Notes under the pieces: generated by a model
Told to the model about the DNA's origin: nothing
Database searches by the model: none
Seen by the model: only the letters and a program-made list of their open reading frames with translations
NCBI GenBank assembly: GCA_937996595.1
Contig: CALKVC010000215.1
Location: 1 to 13,972 of the forward strand
Length of the DNA stretch: 13,972 bases
DNA from: an uncultured Chitinophagaceae bacterium
GTDB lineage: Bacteria; Bacteroidota; Bacteroidia; Chitinophagales; Chitinophagaceae
Reading direction: 5' to 3'
Translations under genes and position numbers: made by a program
In this document: positions 7,522 to 13,972 of the stretch, piece by piece
Position numbering within the stretch: position 1 is the first letter of the stretch
Layout of the letters: each line of letters starts with the position of its first letter

Positions 7522-8451
7522 TCAGCCCTCGTATTTCTTAAGGGACTGCACTACCAGGTCATATGTTTCATCGTCGGTGATATCAGAAGGAATAAAGCTT
7601 TCTCCAATAACCTGTTCATATAACTCGATATAACGTTTGCTGATGGTTTCAATCCATGGCTGGCTCATCGCAGGAACCTGCTGACCTTCCTTGCCCATAA
7701 AGTTGTTTTCTATTAGCCATTCACGCACAAACTCCTTGCTGAGCTGCTTTTGTTTTTCATGGTTCTGTTGCCTTTCTTCAAAACCATCGGCATAAAAATA
7801 CCTGGATGAGTCCGGTGTGTGAATTTCATCCATCAGCACAATATCATTGCCGATTTTTCCAAATTCATACTTCGTGTCAACCAGGATCAGTCCGCGGGCT
7901 GCAGCCAATTGCTTCCCTTTTTCAAATAACTTCAATGCATAGTCCGACAATTTGTTCCATTCATTGTCTGTAGCCAGGTGCTGTGCAATGATTTCTTCAC
8001 GGCTGATATCCTCATCATGTCCTTCCGAAGCCTTGGTGCTGGGTGTTATGATAGGGGAAGGGAAAAAGTCATTTTCTTTCATTCCTTCGGGAAGTGGTAT
8101 GCCGCATAACTCCCGTTTGCCGGAAGCGTAGGTGCGCCAGGCATGTCCCGTAAGGTTTCCCCTTACTACCATTTCAATCTTGAAAGGGGTACATTTTTTA
8201 CCGATACTTACGGTAGGTGCCGGTACTTCCAGCAGCCAGTTAGGACAAATGCCGGTAGTAGCATTCAGCATATAAGCAGCTATCTGGTTCAATACCTGTC
8301 CTTTATATGGTATCGGGTGTGGTAAAACCACATCGAAAGCGGAGATTCGGTTACTGGCAATCATTACCAGCAGGTTATCTCCGATGGTATATACATCCCT
8401 TACTTTACCACGGTAAAATCCTGTTTGGCCGGGAAATTGATGCTGAATCAT
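7522..8451 (-). CDS. purC: SAICAR synthase (phosphoribosylaminoimidazole-succinocarboxamide synthase)
   Basis: PurC joins CAIR with aspartate using ATP to make SAICAR in purine synthesis, in the cytosol. The 309-residue product carries the family blocks in order: GKVRDVY (15-21) of the ATP-binding loop, SNRISAFD (33-40), VRGNLTGHAWRTY (96-108), PSPIITPSTKA followed by GHDEDIS (131-150), ILVDTKYEFG (189-198) and DEIHTPDSSRY (208-218). It is the longer form of the enzyme (about 300 residues, as in fungi and many Bacteroidota) rather than the short form of about 240 found in E. coli. It stands alone, not in a pur operon, divergent from the TonB-dependent receptor gene and tail-to-tail with the SET gene with zero intergenic bases. 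The ATG at 8451 gives the normal N-terminus. Confidence 0.96.
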   Translation of the reverse strand: MIQHQFPGQTGFYRGKVRDVYTIGDNLLVMIASNRISAFDVVLPHPIPYKGQVLNQIAAYMLNATTGICPNWLLEVPAPTVSIGKKCTPFKIEMVVRGNLTGHAWRTYASGKRELCGIPLPEGMKENDFFPSPIITPSTKASEGHDEDISREEIIAQHLATDNEWNKLSDYALKLFEKGKQLAAARGLILVDTKYEFGKIGNDIVLMDEIHTPDSSRYFYADGFEERQQNHEKQKQLSKEFVREWLIENNFMGKEGQQVPAMSQPWIETISKRYIELYEQVIGESFIPSDITDDETYDLVVQSLKKYEG

Positions 8452-8517
8452 ACGCTAAAGTAATCTCATAGCCTGTAAATGTGGTTTTTATGTTGGGTAA
8501 GATTTTAACAGTAGGTT

Positions 8518-8525
8518 CAAAATTA
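8518..8525 (-). promoter_or_regulatory. Candidate -7 promoter element of purC
   Basis: On the minus strand this reads TAATTTTG, a perfect TAnnTTTG, and would give purC a leader of about 60 bases. It is embedded in a short AT-rich palindrome (8519-8531, AAAATT-A-AATTTT). No good -33 element is seen at the normal distance, and AT-rich matches arise easily by chance. A closer near-match, TACTTTAG on the minus strand at 8455-8462, is weaker. Confidence 0.3.
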
Positions 8526-8551
8526 AATTTTTATACCACCTTAAGTATCCT

Positions 8552-8558
8552 TATTTTG
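8552..8558 (+). promoter_or_regulatory. Weak candidate -7 element of the receptor operon
   Basis: TATTTTG resembles the -7 element with one spacer base missing, 29 bases before the receptor ATG. It is the best plus-strand candidate in the 136-base divergent gap between purC and the receptor gene, but there is no clear -33 partner. No iron-regulator or other operator was recognised in this gap. Confidence 0.2.
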
Positions 8559-8587
8559 CCCATTATTTTTAACCAAAACTACGAGAT

Positions 8588-11326
8588 ATGAGAAAAGTTA
8601 CGAGCCATTTGGTTGCTTTTTTATTGGCTAATATTTTAACAATTACGGCTATAGCACAAACGGTGACTGTTAGCGGTAATGTTAAAAACAGCAATACTAA
8701 AGAAGCTGCCGGTGCTGTATCTGTATTTGTAAAGGGCACAGAGAACGGAACTTTTACAGATGATAAAGGAAATTTCAGGTTGTCTGTGAAAAATTTACCG
8801 GTAACACTGGTTATTTCTTCCATTGGGTATGAATCCCAGGAAGTATCGGTAAGCAGTGCTTCAACACCTGTTAATATTGCCTTTCAACCTTCCAGTTCCC
8901 TGGGACAGGAGATAGTTGTTTCAGCCAGCAGGGTTCCGCAAAAGATTATGGAATCGCCCGTTTCTATTGAAAGGGTAAGCGCAGCTACCATTCGTAATGC
9001 ACCGGTCTCTAACTTTTATGATGTAGTTACCAACCTGAAAGGAGTAGATGTAACAACATCTTCCTTAACGTTTAAAACGCCTACTACCCGTGGTTTCAAC
9101 AGTAGTGGTAATACCCGTTTCAACCAGTTGGTGGATGGTATGGATAACCAGGCACCCGGGTTGAACTTTTCGGTTGCTTCCATCATCGGTTTAAGCGAAC
9201 TGGATGTTGATAATATAGAATTATTGTCCGGCGCCTCTTCTGCCTTATACGGACCTGGCGGTATGAACGGAACCCTGCTGATGACCAGCAAAAATCCATT
9301 CAAATACCAGGGTTTATCTTTCCTGGTTAAGGAAGGAATCATGCACACCGATAAAAGGCAGCGTGACGCATCTGCCTATCATAACTGGAATGTACGCTGG
9401 GCTAAAAAAATCTCAGAAAAATTTGCTTTCAAACTGAATATGGAATTGATACAGGCGAAAGATTGGCAGGGAACCGACTACCGCAATTACGGCAGGGCTG
9501 CCACCAATGGCGCTGTTAAGGCAGGTGACAGGGTTTCAGATCCCAATTATGATGGTATAAATGTTTACGGAGATGAAACGACCATTGAAATTAGGTCTGC
9601 CGTATTAAATGCCATTGGAGCCAGTGCCGCCCCATTCCTTAAAAATTTCATAGACACGTTAAATGGCGGAAGGGCCATCAACGTATCCCGTACAGGATAT
9701 ACAGAAAAAGAAGTTACTAATCCAAATACGGTAAATTATAAGATAGCCGGTTCATTACATTATAAAGTATCTGAAAATACAGAAGCCGTATTTGCTGCGT
9801 ATTGGGGAACCGGTAATACTGTGTATACCGGTAGTGAAAGGTATTCACTGAAAGATTTCAAGATGGGCCAGTATAAACTGGAACTGAACAACAAGAACTG
9901 GTCATTAAGGGCTTATACAACCCAGGAAAATGCCGGTGAATCATACAATACAACGGTGGCTACCCGCTTGTTCAATGAAAGCTGGAAACCAAGTGGCGGG
10001 TCAACAGGATGGTATGCAACATATTCTCAGGCTTATTTGGGAGCCAGGCTTAATGGATTAAGTGATGCTGCTGCACATGTTGCCGCCAGGAGCACCGCAG
10101 ATGTTGGAAGGCCATTGTCAACCAGTGAAAGATTCAGGACTGCCTATGACTCAATCCGCAAAAAACCGATCAAGGAAGGCGGGGCTTTGTTACTTGATAA
10201 ATCTGATCTGTATAGTGTAGAAGGTAATTATAACCTAACTCATATCACGAAGAAATTTGCCGATATCCTGGTGGGTGCCAATTTTAAAAGGTATGTGCTG
10301 AATTCTGAAGGAACGTTGTTTGCTGATTCAACCGGGCCATTGGGCATTAATGAATACGGTGCTTATTTACAGGCCTCCAGGAAACTGATTGACAGGATTA
10401 CCCTGACTTTGTCGGGCAGGTATGATAAGAATGAAAATTTTAAAGGCAGGTTTACACCAAGGGCAACCATGTTGTTTAAGATTAAAGAGAACAATAACTT
10501 CCGGATATCTTACCAGACAGCATATCGCTTCCCTTCAAATCAGCAGCAGTTTATCAACCTGGCTGTGGGAAGTGTTAGGCTTATCGGTGGAAACCAGGGA
10601 TTTGCTGAACTGTATAATTTTGCCGGTAACCCGTTATACGATTTTGAAGAACTAAGAAAAGGGAATATTGTTGCTGTAAATGCAAAAGAATTAAAACCTG
10701 AATCTATATCTTCTTTTGAAGCAGGTTATAAAGGGTTATTGATGAAAGACAAGTTGTTGATTGATTTGTATGGTTATTACGGCCAGTACCAGGATTTCCT
10801 GGGCAGGTTGGTAACGGTGCAGTCAATGACCGGCAGCCAGATCACATTGGGAGACACTTCCCTCGGAAACAGGCTTTCTATACCAGTTAACTCAGCGGAT
10901 AAAGTGAAATCATATGGATTCGGAGCCAGTTTCGATTTCAGGCTTCCAAGGAATTTCACCATTTCAATAAATGGTGCAACAGACGTGCTTAAGGATGTGC
11001 CTACTAATTTTGTTGCGTATTTCAATGCTCCCAAGTACAAGATGAATGCAGCAATTGGAAATACAGGATTCGGAAAAAATAAACGCCTCGGATTCAATGC
11101 CGTTTACAGGTATGTACAGGGATTCCTTTACCAGGGCGATTTTGCCAGCGGAAACCTGGAAGATGTTCATACGGTAGATGCACAGGTAAGTTATAAGTTC
11201 CCTTCCAGCAAATCAATACTTAAACTGGGTGCAACCAACCTGTTAAACCAATATTATTATAATGCCATTGGTAATTCACAAATAGGCGGTTTATACTATA
11301 TCAGTTTTGGATATAATATTTATTAA
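8588..11326 (+). CDS. TonB-dependent outer membrane receptor with carboxypeptidase-regulatory-like domain
   Basis: This 912-residue protein is a TonB-dependent receptor of the Bacteroidota type, an outer membrane barrel that imports a ligand using proton-motive force relayed by TonB. A signal peptide covers 1-24 (TAIAQ|T). A carboxypeptidase-regulatory-like domain spans about 26-100 (VSGNVKNSNTKEAAGAVSV, GNFRLSV, SSIGYESQEV). The plug domain spans about 119-236, with QLVDGMDNQAPG and the conserved end IELLSGASSALYGPGGMNG. The remaining roughly 675 residues form the barrel, with alternating aromatic strands and an aromatic C-terminal end (SFGYNIY). The ligand cannot be inferred. Instead of a SusD-type lipoprotein, the gene is followed after 39 bases by a fasciclin-domain lipoprotein on the same strand, so the two probably form one operon and perhaps a surface complex. 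Confidence 0.93.
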   Translation: MRKVTSHLVAFLLANILTITAIAQTVTVSGNVKNSNTKEAAGAVSVFVKGTENGTFTDDKGNFRLSVKNLPVTLVISSIGYESQEVSVSSASTPVNIAFQPSSSLGQEIVVSASRVPQKIMESPVSIERVSAATIRNAPVSNFYDVVTNLKGVDVTTSSLTFKTPTTRGFNSSGNTRFNQLVDGMDNQAPGLNFSVASIIGLSELDVDNIELLSGASSALYGPGGMNGTLLMTSKNPFKYQGLSFLVKEGIMHTDKRQRDASAYHNWNVRWAKKISEKFAFKLNMELIQAKDWQGTDYRNYGRAATNGAVKAGDRVSDPNYDGINVYGDETTIEIRSAVLNAIGASAAPFLKNFIDTLNGGRAINVSRTGYTEKEVTNPNTVNYKIAGSLHYKVSENTEAVFAAYWGTGNTVYTGSERYSLKDFKMGQYKLELNNKNWSLRAYTTQENAGESYNTTVATRLFNESWKPSGGSTGWYATYSQAYLGARLNGLSDAAAHVAARSTADVGRPLSTSERFRTAYDSIRKKPIKEGGALLLDKSDLYSVEGNYNLTHITKKFADILVGANFKRYVLNSEGTLFADSTGPLGINEYGAYLQASRKLIDRITLTLSGRYDKNENFKGRFTPRATMLFKIKENNNFRISYQTAYRFPSNQQQFINLAVGSVRLIGGNQGFAELYNFAGNPLYDFEELRKGNIVAVNAKELKPESISSFEAGYKGLLMKDKLLIDLYGYYGQYQDFLGRLVTVQSMTGSQITLGDTSLGNRLSIPVNSADKVKSYGFGASFDFRLPRNFTISINGATDVLKDVPTNFVAYFNAPKYKMNAAIGNTGFGKNKRLGFNAVYRYVQGFLYQGDFASGNLEDVHTVDAQVSYKFPSSKSILKLGATNLLNQYYYNAIGNSQIGGLYYISFGYNIY

Positions 11327-11365
11327 TCGGGGAAACATTAAAAAACTTACATTAAAATATTGCAT

Positions 11366-12601
11366 ATGAAATATAAATTCAAGAGTTTAAAAACAGGATT
11401 CATACTGAGTATTACAGCGATGGTTGTATTTACTTCCTGTAATAAGGACCTGGAAACGATTACGGAACCTGCCGCTACAGCTCCTTCCGGATCTGCATTG
11501 GGGGAAACACTGAAGGCTAGTGCGAATGACAGTTTGTATTACAGGCTGATCATAAAATCGGGTTTGTTGAATTCGCTGAACAATAAGTCTACCACATTCA
11601 CCATGTTTGTGCCCGACAACAATGCCATGCGGATTTTCATTAATGCGGCTTCCGGCGGACTGGTGCCGATTAATGCGCCGGATGCGGTTTTTTCCGGGTT
11701 CATTACCGCTAATATTCCAACAGCCACTGCCGCAGGTATTGTAAGCTATAACACATGCCCGCAGGCTTTATTTTCATCAAGCATCCCGGCTACATTCCCT
11801 AATTTTCAATACCCAAGCATCCTCAATCCGGCACCCACAATAAGTGCTTTATTAAGGTTAACCAATTTCCCCACAACCAGGAACGGTGCCTGGCTTAATA
11901 ATATTCCACTCATTGCGCCTTTGAACACAGAAGCTGCCAACGGGGTGATTCACCATACAGCATTTGTTGTAACACCGCCACAACGTTATCTGTGGGACAG
12001 GATCAATACCGATCCTGAACTTACATACCTGAAAGCAGCAATCAACCGGGCCGACAGTGGCACAGCAGCACCGGGAACTTTACAGGGAGCTTTGCTGAAT
12101 ATTGGTGCCAACCTTACCGTTTTTGCACCAACAGATGCCGCATTCCAGGCTACCCTTACCGGAGCCATTTACCAGGGGCTTGTTGCTGCCGGTTATCCCC
12201 CGGGTGCCGGTACACAGGCTACTGCTGCGGCATTGGCATCAACACCTGCCGTTTTCAGCAACCCATTATTATATAGTGTACTTACTGCAGAAACCGTAAA
12301 AGGAATTGTTGTTTATCACTTGTTAGGCCAGTGTGCTTTCAGCAATAACATGCCAACAACTACCGGATTTTTCCCCACATTGCTGAATGGTGCTATTCCT
12401 GCTCATCCGGGCCTGGGTATTACTGCAACCTTTACGCCGCCATTCGTTTCCGCTGCCACCGTAAAAGGGCTTGGAAATGCAACTGCAGCTAATATCATTA
12501 TCAATGCATCTCCTTTATTGCCAGATCCTTCCGGAACCAGTGATCAGCATTATCTGAATGGAGTGCTACATAAAATAGACCAGGTATTATTGCCTCAATA
12601 A
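11366..12601 (+). CDS. Fasciclin (FAS1) domain lipoprotein, two FAS1 domains
   Basis: This 411-residue protein is a predicted lipoprotein with two FAS1 domains, a fold used in cell adhesion and ligand or polymer contact. The signal ends in a lipobox, FTSC, with lipidated Cys25 followed by NKDLE, an acidic/polar start compatible with Bacteroidota surface export. FAS1-1 spans about 45-205 (H1-like TTFTMFVPDNNAM, H2-like ANGVIHHTAFVV). FAS1-2 spans about 206-411 (NLTVFAPTDAAF, end LNGVLHKIDQVLLP). Both domains are longer than the usual 130-140 residues, because of Ala/Thr/Pro-rich insertions between the H1 and H2 blocks. Each has one Cys (131 and 323) at a roughly equivalent position. ATG at 11366 is preferred over an in-frame TTG at 11360. 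Its place behind the receptor gene suggests a partner on the cell surface. Confidence 0.9.
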   Translation: MKYKFKSLKTGFILSITAMVVFTSCNKDLETITEPAATAPSGSALGETLKASANDSLYYRLIIKSGLLNSLNNKSTTFTMFVPDNNAMRIFINAASGGLVPINAPDAVFSGFITANIPTATAAGIVSYNTCPQALFSSSIPATFPNFQYPSILNPAPTISALLRLTNFPTTRNGAWLNNIPLIAPLNTEAANGVIHHTAFVVTPPQRYLWDRINTDPELTYLKAAINRADSGTAAPGTLQGALLNIGANLTVFAPTDAAFQATLTGAIYQGLVAAGYPPGAGTQATAAALASTPAVFSNPLLYSVLTAETVKGIVVYHLLGQCAFSNNMPTTTGFFPTLLNGAIPAHPGLGITATFTPPFVSAATVKGLGNATAANIIINASPLLPDPSGTSDQHYLNGVLHKIDQVLLPQ

Positions 12602-12619
12602 GAATAAATCTTTTACAAG

Positions 12620-12654
12620 AAAAATGGCTTTCAGTTTATGAAAGCCATTTTTTT
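12620..12654 (+). terminator. Strong intrinsic terminator after the FAS1 lipoprotein gene
   Basis: AAAATGGCTTTC (12621-12632) pairs perfectly with GAAAGCCATTTT (12640-12651) around a seven-base loop, followed by a T-run through 12654. It lies about 20 bases after the lipoprotein stop. The A-run on the left arm gives a T-run on the opposite strand, so it may also end transcription of the minus-strand PyrC/YchF fusion gene arriving from the right. Confidence 0.9.
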
Positions 12655-12659
12655 ATTAA

Positions 12660-12698
12660 CCTTAAACCTTCAAACCTTAAACCTTCAAACCTCAAACC
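12660..12698. repeat. Short tandem repeat CCTTAAA / CCTTCAAA
   Basis: Two copies of the 15-base unit CCTTAAACCTTCAAA lie head to tail (12660-12674 and 12675-12689), followed by a diverged CCTCAAACC (12690-12698). On the minus strand this is a run of GG doublets separated by TTTAA, TTTGAA or TTTGA, telomere-like in look. It lies between the terminator and the stop codon of the fusion gene, four bases from the latter, and codes for nothing. It is too short and irregular to be a CRISPR array. Confidence 0.8.
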
Positions 12699-12702
12699 AC
12701 CC

Positions 12703-13972
12703 CTACACATTAAACCTGAAATGCATTACATCACCATCCTGAACAACATATTCTTTTCCTTCAATTCGTAACCGTCCGTTTTCACGGCAGGCTGCTTCCG
12801 ATCCGTAATGAATAAAATCATTATAGGCAATCACTTCTGCTTTAATAAAGCCTTTTTCAAAATCGGTATGAATCACACTGGCGGCTTGCGGTGCTTTCCA
12901 TCCCTGGTGAATGGTCCAGGCCCGCACTTCCTGAACACCGGCAGTAAAATAGGTTGCCAGGTTAAGCAATTTATAAGTGGAATGAATCAGCCTGTCCAGC
13001 GCCGGTTCTACCATTTTATACTCTTCCATGAACATCTGCTTATCGTCTGGATTTTCAAATTCCGCAATTTGCGCTTCAATAGCATTGGTCATCACAATCA
13101 CTTCATTGCCTTCATTCTTTACTGCTTCAATCAATGCCTGCCTGTCTGTTTCCAGGCGGTAAGGAGGAAATACTTTGTGAACCGTGTCAAAGCGATCCAG
13201 TTCCGTTTCTGTAAACAACAACTGATGCGCTGCCACGCTGAAACTTAATCCGGGAAGCTGGCTCTTTCCTTTAATAAGTTTGTGAACGGACCCTGCGGCC
13301 GAAATGCAGGGAATGTGGAGTTTTCCTCCGGTGAACTGAAGAATGGAAATGTCCCTTTCGACCATAATTTCTTCCGCCAGAGATGGAATTCCTTCCAGCC
13401 CCCGTTTGTGGGCAATGCTTCCCTCATGAACCTGACCCGTCGCCAGCAAAGGGTCCCAGCTGCTGTGAAAAAGGACCTTGTCTGAATGGTGCAGATACAA
13501 CAGCAGGTTGACCATAAACCGGGCATTGGTTATGGGAAATACGCTTGAAAAAGAAGATGCCCCCGCTTCTGCAAGCGTCAGGATTTCAGCCATTTTACTG
13601 CCCTGCAGATTTTGTGTGGCGGCAGCCGAAACTCTGAACCGGATTCCGTTTTCAAAGGCAAGGTTCCGGAAATAAGACACCGACTCAACCGACTGAATTA
13701 TTGTTTTCTGATCAGGAGAAATCTGAACAGAGGTGAATCCACCCGCGGCTGCTGCAAGACTGAGTGATAAAGGCGTTTCATTTTGTGGATGTGAGGGAGA
13801 TCCATTTCCACATTTCAGATCAATCCATCCTGGCGATGCAAAATGCCCGGTTGCATCAATCCGTTGTTCGTCCGGATCAGTATCCAGTTGTTTGCCGGTT
13901 TCGGCCACTTTCCCATCACGGATTCGGATTGAAATCGTCTCACCCGAATATGGTTCCCCCGGATGAATCCAG
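12703..13972 (-). CDS. In-frame chimera: dihydroorotase-like N-part fused to YchF C-terminal part (5' end cut by window)
   Basis: One uninterrupted frame joins two families. From the window edge (first full codon at 13971) to about 13129, 281 residues read as a PyrC-like dihydroorotase: HPGEPYSGE, ASPGWIDLKCG, SLAAAAGGFTSVQISPD, GLEGIPSLAEEIMVERDI and VFPPYRLETDRQALIEA. The metal-binding HxH after the IDL strand is replaced by KCG, as in the non-catalytic dihydroorotase-like proteins common in Bacteroidota. From about 13128 to the stop at 12703, 141 residues are YchF: LDRLIHSTYKLLNLATYFTAG, VRAWTIHQGWKAPQAA, VIHTDFEKGFIKAEVI and the exact family end VVQDGDVMHFRFNV. The YchF nucleotide-binding domain and the PyrC C-terminal strands are both missing. 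A GTG at 13908 is not a credible start, because homology runs past it to the edge. The chimera is a deletion fusion or an assembly join; a functional product is doubtful. Confidence 0.85.
   Translation of the reverse strand, partial: WIHPGEPYSGETISIRIRDGKVAETGKQLDTDPDEQRIDATGHFASPGWIDLKCGNGSPSHPQNETPLSLSLAAAAGGFTSVQISPDQKTIIQSVESVSYFRNLAFENGIRFRVSAAATQNLQGSKMAEILTLAEAGASSFSSVFPITNARFMVNLLLYLHHSDKVLFHSSWDPLLATGQVHEGSIAHKRGLEGIPSLAEEIMVERDISILQFTGGKLHIPCISAAGSVHKLIKGKSQLPGLSFSVAAHQLLFTETELDRFDTVHKVFPPYRLETDRQALIEAVKNEGNEVIVMTNAIEAQIAEFENPDDKQMFMEEYKMVEPALDRLIHSTYKLLNLATYFTAGVQEVRAWTIHQGWKAPQAASVIHTDFEKGFIKAEVIAYNDFIHYGSEAACRENGRLRIEGKEYVVQDGDVMHFRFNV
13111..13128 (-). other. Junction of the PyrC-like and YchF segments
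   Basis: On the minus strand this stretch codes EAVKNE. Upstream residues (ETDRQALIE) follow the dihydroorotase pattern, where family members continue with a lysine-glycine turn and an SDH- or SNH-like motif. Downstream residues (GNEVIVMTNAIEAQIAEF) follow the YchF helical region before the TGS domain. EAVKN-like sequences are plausible in both families at this point, so the breakpoint may lie in a microhomology. The exact base cannot be fixed without the two parent genes. Confidence 0.7.

Noticed and set aside
12660..12698. CRISPR array
   Set aside because: Units of 7-8 bases without spacers, in one short block; this is a simple tandem repeat.
12808..13248. 146-codon plus-strand open frame opposite the YchF part of the fusion
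   Set aside because: The minus strand carries clear YchF motifs; the plus translation has no recognisable pattern.
13906..13908. GTG as start of the PyrC/YchF frame
   Set aside because: The frame stays open to the window edge, and the upstream residues (HPGEPYSGE...IRIRDGK) fit the dihydroorotase N-terminus, so the real start lies outside the window.

Overview
The window looks like chromosomal DNA of a Bacteroidota bacterium, most likely Chitinophagaceae or a close relative. The reasons are a TonB-dependent receptor and a DUF5686 outer membrane protein that both carry N-terminal carboxypeptidase-regulatory-like domains, starts without Shine-Dalgarno sequences, several matches to the Bacteroidota -7 promoter element TAnnTTTG, and moderate GC (roughly 42-45% by eye over most of the window). 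No mobile element, CRISPR array, rRNA or tRNA gene was seen, and no gene-free stretch exceeds 300 bases.

Layout. A miaE-like tRNA hydroxylase is cut by the left edge (minus strand, 1-291). From a shared divergent promoter region, a rightward cluster follows: a periplasmic penicillin-acylase-family Ntn hydrolase (409-2844), a 116-residue four-helix membrane protein (2887-3237) and a large DUF5686 outer membrane protein (3300-5849). After a 194-base gap with a good promoter and two predicted leader hairpins come trhO, a tRNA U34 hydroxylase (6044-7090), and a small stand-alone SET-domain protein (7117-7521). The SET gene converges on purC (minus, 7522-8451) with no base between their stop codons. 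A divergent intergenic region leads to a TonB-dependent receptor (8588-11326) and a two-FAS1-domain lipoprotein (11366-12601), probably one transport or adhesion unit, ended by a strong intrinsic terminator (12620-12654).

The right end is the most unusual part. One open frame on the minus strand (12703 to the window edge) joins two unrelated families. Its upstream 281 visible residues are a dihydroorotase-like protein (PyrC family, without the HxH metal motif). Its last 141 residues are the C-terminal end of the ribosome-associated ATPase YchF, including the TGS-like domain. The switch falls at an EAVKNE-coding stretch (13111-13128) that could plausibly occur in both parents. It may be a real deletion fusion or an assembly chimera; the sequence alone cannot decide. 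Just downstream of its stop lies a short CCTTAAA/CCTTCAAA tandem repeat (12660-12698), G-rich on the strand of the fusion gene.

Together the window mixes envelope functions (acylase, DUF5686 protein, receptor and lipoprotein), oxygen-dependent tRNA modification (miaE, trhO) and nucleotide metabolism (purC, pyrC-like). It does not look like a defence island or another obvious dedicated system. The best candidates for something new are the PyrC/YchF fusion, the receptor-FAS1 pair and the structured trhO leader.
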